Of a stretch of 35,000 bases of DNA, positions 32,578 through 35,000 are shown piece after piece; position 1 is the stretch's first letter, and each line of letters begins with the position of its first letter. The stretch comes from Flavobacterium sp. NG2 (GTDB taxonomy: Bacteria > Bacteroidota > Bacteroidia > Flavobacteriales > Flavobacteriaceae), in contig NZ_CP139420.1 of assembly GCF_034119845.1 (NCBI RefSeq), positions 1 through 35,000 of the forward strand, given 5' to 3'. Below the pieces are notes generated by a model. It ran no database searches, was not told the DNA's origin, and saw nothing but the letters and a program-made list of their open reading frames with translations. The translations under genes were made by a program, and so were the position numbers.

Positions 32578-34023
32578 TTATTGTTTTTTTAATTCTTTCA
32601 ATAATTTTTCTAAAATAACTAATGCTTCTTCGAAAGAAGTTGAAGAAGTTGCCAGTATTTCTAAAAAGGACATAACTTTATCCGGCTTGTCGTAATATTT
32701 TTCTGGCTCTTTAGATATAATATTATATATTTCCAATGCTGCGTAGCCAGTCAATCCAATAGGAATACATATACAATTTTGTTCATGTGATATTTCGAAT
32801 TCTCTAATTACCCCATTGGCAATTTCATTTTTACCAGATACATCTTTGTTGCCAAAAACAAATACTGAAATACCGCATTTTGAAATCATATTTTGCCTAT
32901 ACTCTTCCCACATTTCAAATAATTTTTTACCTCCGGTTTCAAACTGTGGAAAAGGTTTCATAATTAATTGAGATTCAGAATATCTTTTTGGATTTGAAAA
33001 TATTGCTTCTAATGATCCATTTATTACAGAGCTTCCGATTCCCCAGCCAAAACCATTGACAATTCTATAATCATGTTCTATTACCTTTTTTGATATATTA
33101 TGAATGAACCCTAGGGATTGATTCCTGTCGAATGGAGAATAAGTTTCAGCACTACCAGATATAAAAATCGTTTGCTTCTTGTAGCGTTTTTCAATTTCTT
33201 TGAGTACTTCTGTTATTTCACTATAACTATCTATCCTGAGTGCTTTTATGCCATATCGTTTTAAATCATTTATAATTAAATTTTGCTTTCGGACATTGTA
33301 ATCTAAACTTGCTTGATCCGATATATTGTAATCTCCAATCTGAGGAGTTTTTACAAAGCAATAGTGTTGTCTTTGCTGCTGTCTGAATCTAAAATTGAGT
33401 CTGCTAAGAACATAGTCTAAGTTAGGATCATTAAAACTAAAACCTATAAATAAAAATGTTTTGGTCGTCAATTCACCCGACAAAGCATTCACAAATGGTT
33501 CATGCGTTTGGTGATAATGTTCGTATTGTTCTTTTGTGATAATTGCATCATTAGGAAATTCTACATCTCCATGCATTTTATAAAGAACAATATCTCTTTT
33601 AGGTTTAGTATTTAAAAGCTGATTAATGTTAACTTTCAGATCGACAACCATATGTTCTTTTTCGAATGACTTCTCAATAAGTTTATCATAATTTGTTGTC
33701 CAAATTGATGATATAGGAAGTCTAGAAATTATTTTGTGGTTTTCCGTTTCTCTGACATCTTCCGTAAATTCCTCTAGAATTTTTCGATTTATTTTTGTTC
33801 TATTTTGATTCTCATTTACATGAAATTGCGCCATTGAAACTAAATCTTTTTCAACGTTAAGATCAAGTCCTAAGTCGGTAGCAATTTCACTCATTAACTC
33901 TGCCCAATTTACATAACCAGCAGGAACAGAAAGTCCAGCCCCAGCAAAAATTGCAGCAGTACCTGAATTAAGGTCTTTGACATAATCGTTTATGAATATA
34001 TCAATTTCATTAGAAAATTTCAT
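32578..34023 (-). CDS. thsA: Thoeris effector ThsA (SIR2 NADase + SLOG sensor domain)
   Basis: 481-residue anti-phage effector. Seen: SIR2-type NADase domain at about 1-280 with AIFAGAGLSVPAGYVNW (NAD-binding loop), SSIWTTNYDKLIE (Asn111) and YKMHGDVEF (His151); these match in position the catalytic Asn112 and His152 described for Bacillus cereus ThsA. The C-terminal SLOG domain at about 284-481 has TIFISGSAETYSPFDR and the glycine-rich NGFGWGIGSSVINGS, where the cyclic ADP-ribose signal binds. Known mechanism: signal binding switches on NAD+ depletion and abortive infection. No transmembrane segment is seen, as in type I (SIR2-SLOG) Thoeris. First gene of the operon; a TATTTTTG box lies 29 nt upstream. 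Confidence 0.95.
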   Translation of the reverse strand: MKFSNEIDIFINDYVKDLNSGTAAIFAGAGLSVPAGYVNWAELMSEIATDLGLDLNVEKDLVSMAQFHVNENQNRTKINRKILEEFTEDVRETENHKIISRLPISSIWTTNYDKLIEKSFEKEHMVVDLKVNINQLLNTKPKRDIVLYKMHGDVEFPNDAIITKEQYEHYHQTHEPFVNALSGELTTKTFLFIGFSFNDPNLDYVLSRLNFRFRQQQRQHYCFVKTPQIGDYNISDQASLDYNVRKQNLIINDLKRYGIKALRIDSYSEITEVLKEIEKRYKKQTIFISGSAETYSPFDRNQSLGFIHNISKKVIEHDYRIVNGFGWGIGSSVINGSLEAIFSNPKRYSESQLIMKPFPQFETGGKKLFEMWEEYRQNMISKCGISVFVFGNKDVSGKNEIANGVIREFEISHEQNCICIPIGLTGYAALEIYNIISKEPEKYYDKPDKVMSFLEILATSSTSFEEALVILEKLLKELKKQ

Positions 34024-34051
34024 AGAGCAATGTGATTTGTTATTGTATTGT

Positions 34052-34059
34052 CAAAAATA
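34052..34059 (-). promoter_or_regulatory. -7 box of the Thoeris operon
   Basis: Minus-strand TATTTTTG matches TAnnTTTG, 28 nt before the thsA ATG. The corresponding -33 region lies just inside the right inverted repeat, so the promoter is carried within the cassette. Confidence 0.5.
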
Positions 34060-34093
34060 TAACAATATTTTTTTTTGAGTGAGAATGTTGATA

Positions 34094-34109
34094 AGTATTG
34101 CCGCTAACA
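34094..34109 (-). repeat. Right 16-bp inverted repeat of the Thoeris cassette
   Basis: Reads TGTTAGCGGCAATACT on the minus strand, inverted relative to 31477-31492 with a single mismatch. Together the pair encloses 2,633 bp holding thsA, thsB, the second TIR gene and their promoter, and nothing else. Confidence 0.75.
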
Positions 34110-34290
34110 AGTGTATAAGTCTGACAAAATCCGATTTGTCACCCAAAATAAGGGTGGGCATACCTGAAAGGCATTATACTTTATTCATTTTCAAATATAT
34201 TTATTATTTCTTACATATTTAAAATACTAAATAAAAATAAAATCTTCCGTGTAAGCACTCCTCCAAAAATCGTAACTATGATAAACAAAA

Positions 34291-34403
34291 CGTCCTTCCT
34301 AGCCCTGATCGAAGCGGCATCCTTTTTTTTTTATTTCACCCTGTCAGGGTTTAAAACCCTGACAGGGTGAAATAAAAAAAAAGATATAGCGGAGAGCAGG
34401 ACG
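34291..34403 (+). ncRNA. Structured-RNA-like flavobacterial repeat element
   Basis: CGTCCT (34291-34296) can pair with AGGACG (34398-34403); inside lie the conserved-looking strands AGCCCTGATCGAAGCGGCAT (34301-34320) and GATATAGCGGAGAGCAGG (34383-34400), then a stem of ATCC-T-run against A-run-GAT capped by the 59-bp palindrome. The GAAGCGGCAT ... ATAGCGGAGAGCAGG arrangement recalls a recurrent flavobacterial intergenic element and possibly the Rfam flavo-1 motif, which I could not check. It lies between the divergent thsA and prfC promoters; the rest of the 509-bp gap holds the cassette end and AT-rich sequence. Confidence 0.45.
34324..34382. repeat. 59-bp perfect palindrome
   Basis: Two 29-bp arms around a single A at 34353: a T-run, ATTTCACCCTGTCAGGGTTT, then its exact inverse ending in an A-run. 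Each arm also contains its own palindrome, CCCTG-T-CAGGG (34339-34349) and CCCTG-A-CAGGG (34357-34367). With T and A runs on both sides it could act as a bidirectional terminator. Confidence 0.9.
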
Positions 34404-34504
34404 AAATGTTCTTGAAAAACGAGAAGTTTCTGCTCCTAAAAAACAATCAAAACAGGGGGTTATAAAAGAATGGGGCTTTGTTTTTAAATCGGGTATAGAA
34501 TTAG

Positions 34505-34512
34505 TACTTTTG
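34505..34512 (+). promoter_or_regulatory. -7 box of prfC
   Basis: TACTTTTG matches TAnnTTTG 20 nt before the ATG; a TTTG at 34477-34480 lies 24 nt upstream, slightly long for a -33 box. Confidence 0.5.
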
Positions 34513-34532
34513 CAGACCATTTAGAATTATAT

Positions 34533-35000
34533 ATGAGCTTTTTAGAAGAAATACAAAAAAGAAGAACGTTCGGAATCATTTCACATCCCGATGCTGGTAA
34601 AACCACATTGACAGAGAAATTACTACTCTTTGGAGGAGCGATTCAAGAGGCGGGTGCCGTGAAAAACAACAAAATCAAGAAAGGCGCGACGAGTGACTTT
34701 ATGGAAATCGAACGCCAAAGAGGGATTTCGGTTTCTACTTCGGTCTTAGCGTTTAACTATAAAGAGAAGAAAATTAATATTCTGGATACTCCTGGTCACA
34801 AGGATTTTGCCGAGGACACTTTTAGAACGCTCACGGCGGTTGATAGTGTGATTGTGGTGATTGACGTTGCCAAAGGGGTTGAGGAACAAACGGAAAAATT
34901 AGTTTCGGTTTGTAGAATGCGTAACATACCGATTATTGTTTTCATTAACAAACTGGACCGTGAGGGTAAAGATGCCTTTGACTTGATGGACGAGGTGGAA
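34533..35000 (+). CDS. prfC: Peptide chain release factor 3 (partial, 5' end)
   Basis: GTPase that removes RF1/RF2 from the ribosome after termination. Only the first 156 codons are present; the gene runs off the window. Seen: [20 protein letters not shown] with the P-loop HPDAGKTT (G1), [12 protein letters not shown] (G2), [12 protein letters not shown] (G3) and NKLDREG (G4). The GISVSTSV and [17 protein letters not shown] wording is RF3 rather than EF-G. Hand counts of five full lines give about 43 percent G+C, clearly richer than the dnaA line compared (about 32 percent). Has its own -7 box and lies downstream of the structured repeat element. Confidence 0.97.
   Translation, partial: MSFLEEIQKRRTFGIISHPDAGKTTLTEKLLLFGGAIQEAGAVKNNKIKKGATSDFMEIERQRGISVSTSVLAFNYKEKKINILDTPGHKDFAEDTFRTLTAVDSVIVVIDVAKGVEEQTEKLVSVCRMRNIPIIVFINKLDREGKDAFDLMDEVE

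Noticed and set aside
34085..34093. TGTTGATAA as a DnaA-box-like site
   Set aside because: Single relaxed match far from dnaA, no cluster; origin sequence is not visible in this window.

Overview
The window looks like the dnaA-anchored start of a Flavobacterium-type (Bacteroidota) chromosome. Reasons: low G+C; Bacteroidota promoter boxes of the TAnnTTTG type upstream of several genes; A-rich leaders instead of Shine-Dalgarno sites; a type IX secretion (T9SS) C-terminal sorting domain; a lipoprotein GH16 enzyme; and a housekeeping gene set familiar from flavobacteria (methylmalonyl-CoA mutase pair, udk, FtsB/DivIC, LysM-NlpC, acnB). No rRNA, tRNA, CRISPR array, transposase or phage gene was seen.

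Layout. 1-6.2 kb (+): dnaA, a low-molecular-weight tyrosine phosphatase, an isolated agarase/porphyranase-like GH16 lipoprotein, an RsmI-like methylase, a PLP aminotransferase and a 2,4-dienoyl-CoA-reductase-like SDR. 6.5-7.9 kb (-): an HtrA/Deg protease, divergent from a + strand cluster at 8.07-11.4 kb (dapF, GNAT, mltG, DUF2279), followed by a transglycosylase-like exported protein. These last genes are cell-wall flavoured (mDAP synthesis, glycan-strand release). 12.3-18.9 kb (-): both methylmalonyl-CoA mutase subunits, an FtsB/DivIC-like divisome protein, uridine kinase and a six-LysM NlpC/P60 endopeptidase. 19.4-22.2 kb (+): a T9SS-secreted adhesin-like protein. 22.6-30.8 kb (-): two unrelated aconitases in tandem (AcnA-type, AcnB-type), a MoxR ATPase and a SurA-like PPIase chaperone.

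30.8-34.5 kb is the accessory part. After about 700 bp of interspersed-repeat fragments and stem-loops comes a compact minus-strand operon of ThsA (SIR2 + SLOG) and two different TIR proteins, spaced 2 nt apart. This is a type I Thoeris anti-phage system with two TIR sensors. The whole operon and its promoter lie between 16-bp inverted repeats (15/16 identical) that begin TG and end CA, so it looks like a movable defence cassette without its own recombinase. Beyond it are a 59-bp perfect palindrome inside a flavobacterial structured-RNA-like element and the 5' end of prfC.

Other points to check: a 13-codon leader ORF upstream of acnB that copies the N-terminus of the neighbouring acnA product; an 18-bp exact repeat on both sides of the T9SS gene; TAAC triplets phased at 10 bp in the dapF promoter; and a possible small RNA gene between the SDR gene and the protease. 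All gene calls are by reading the translations; no database search was run.
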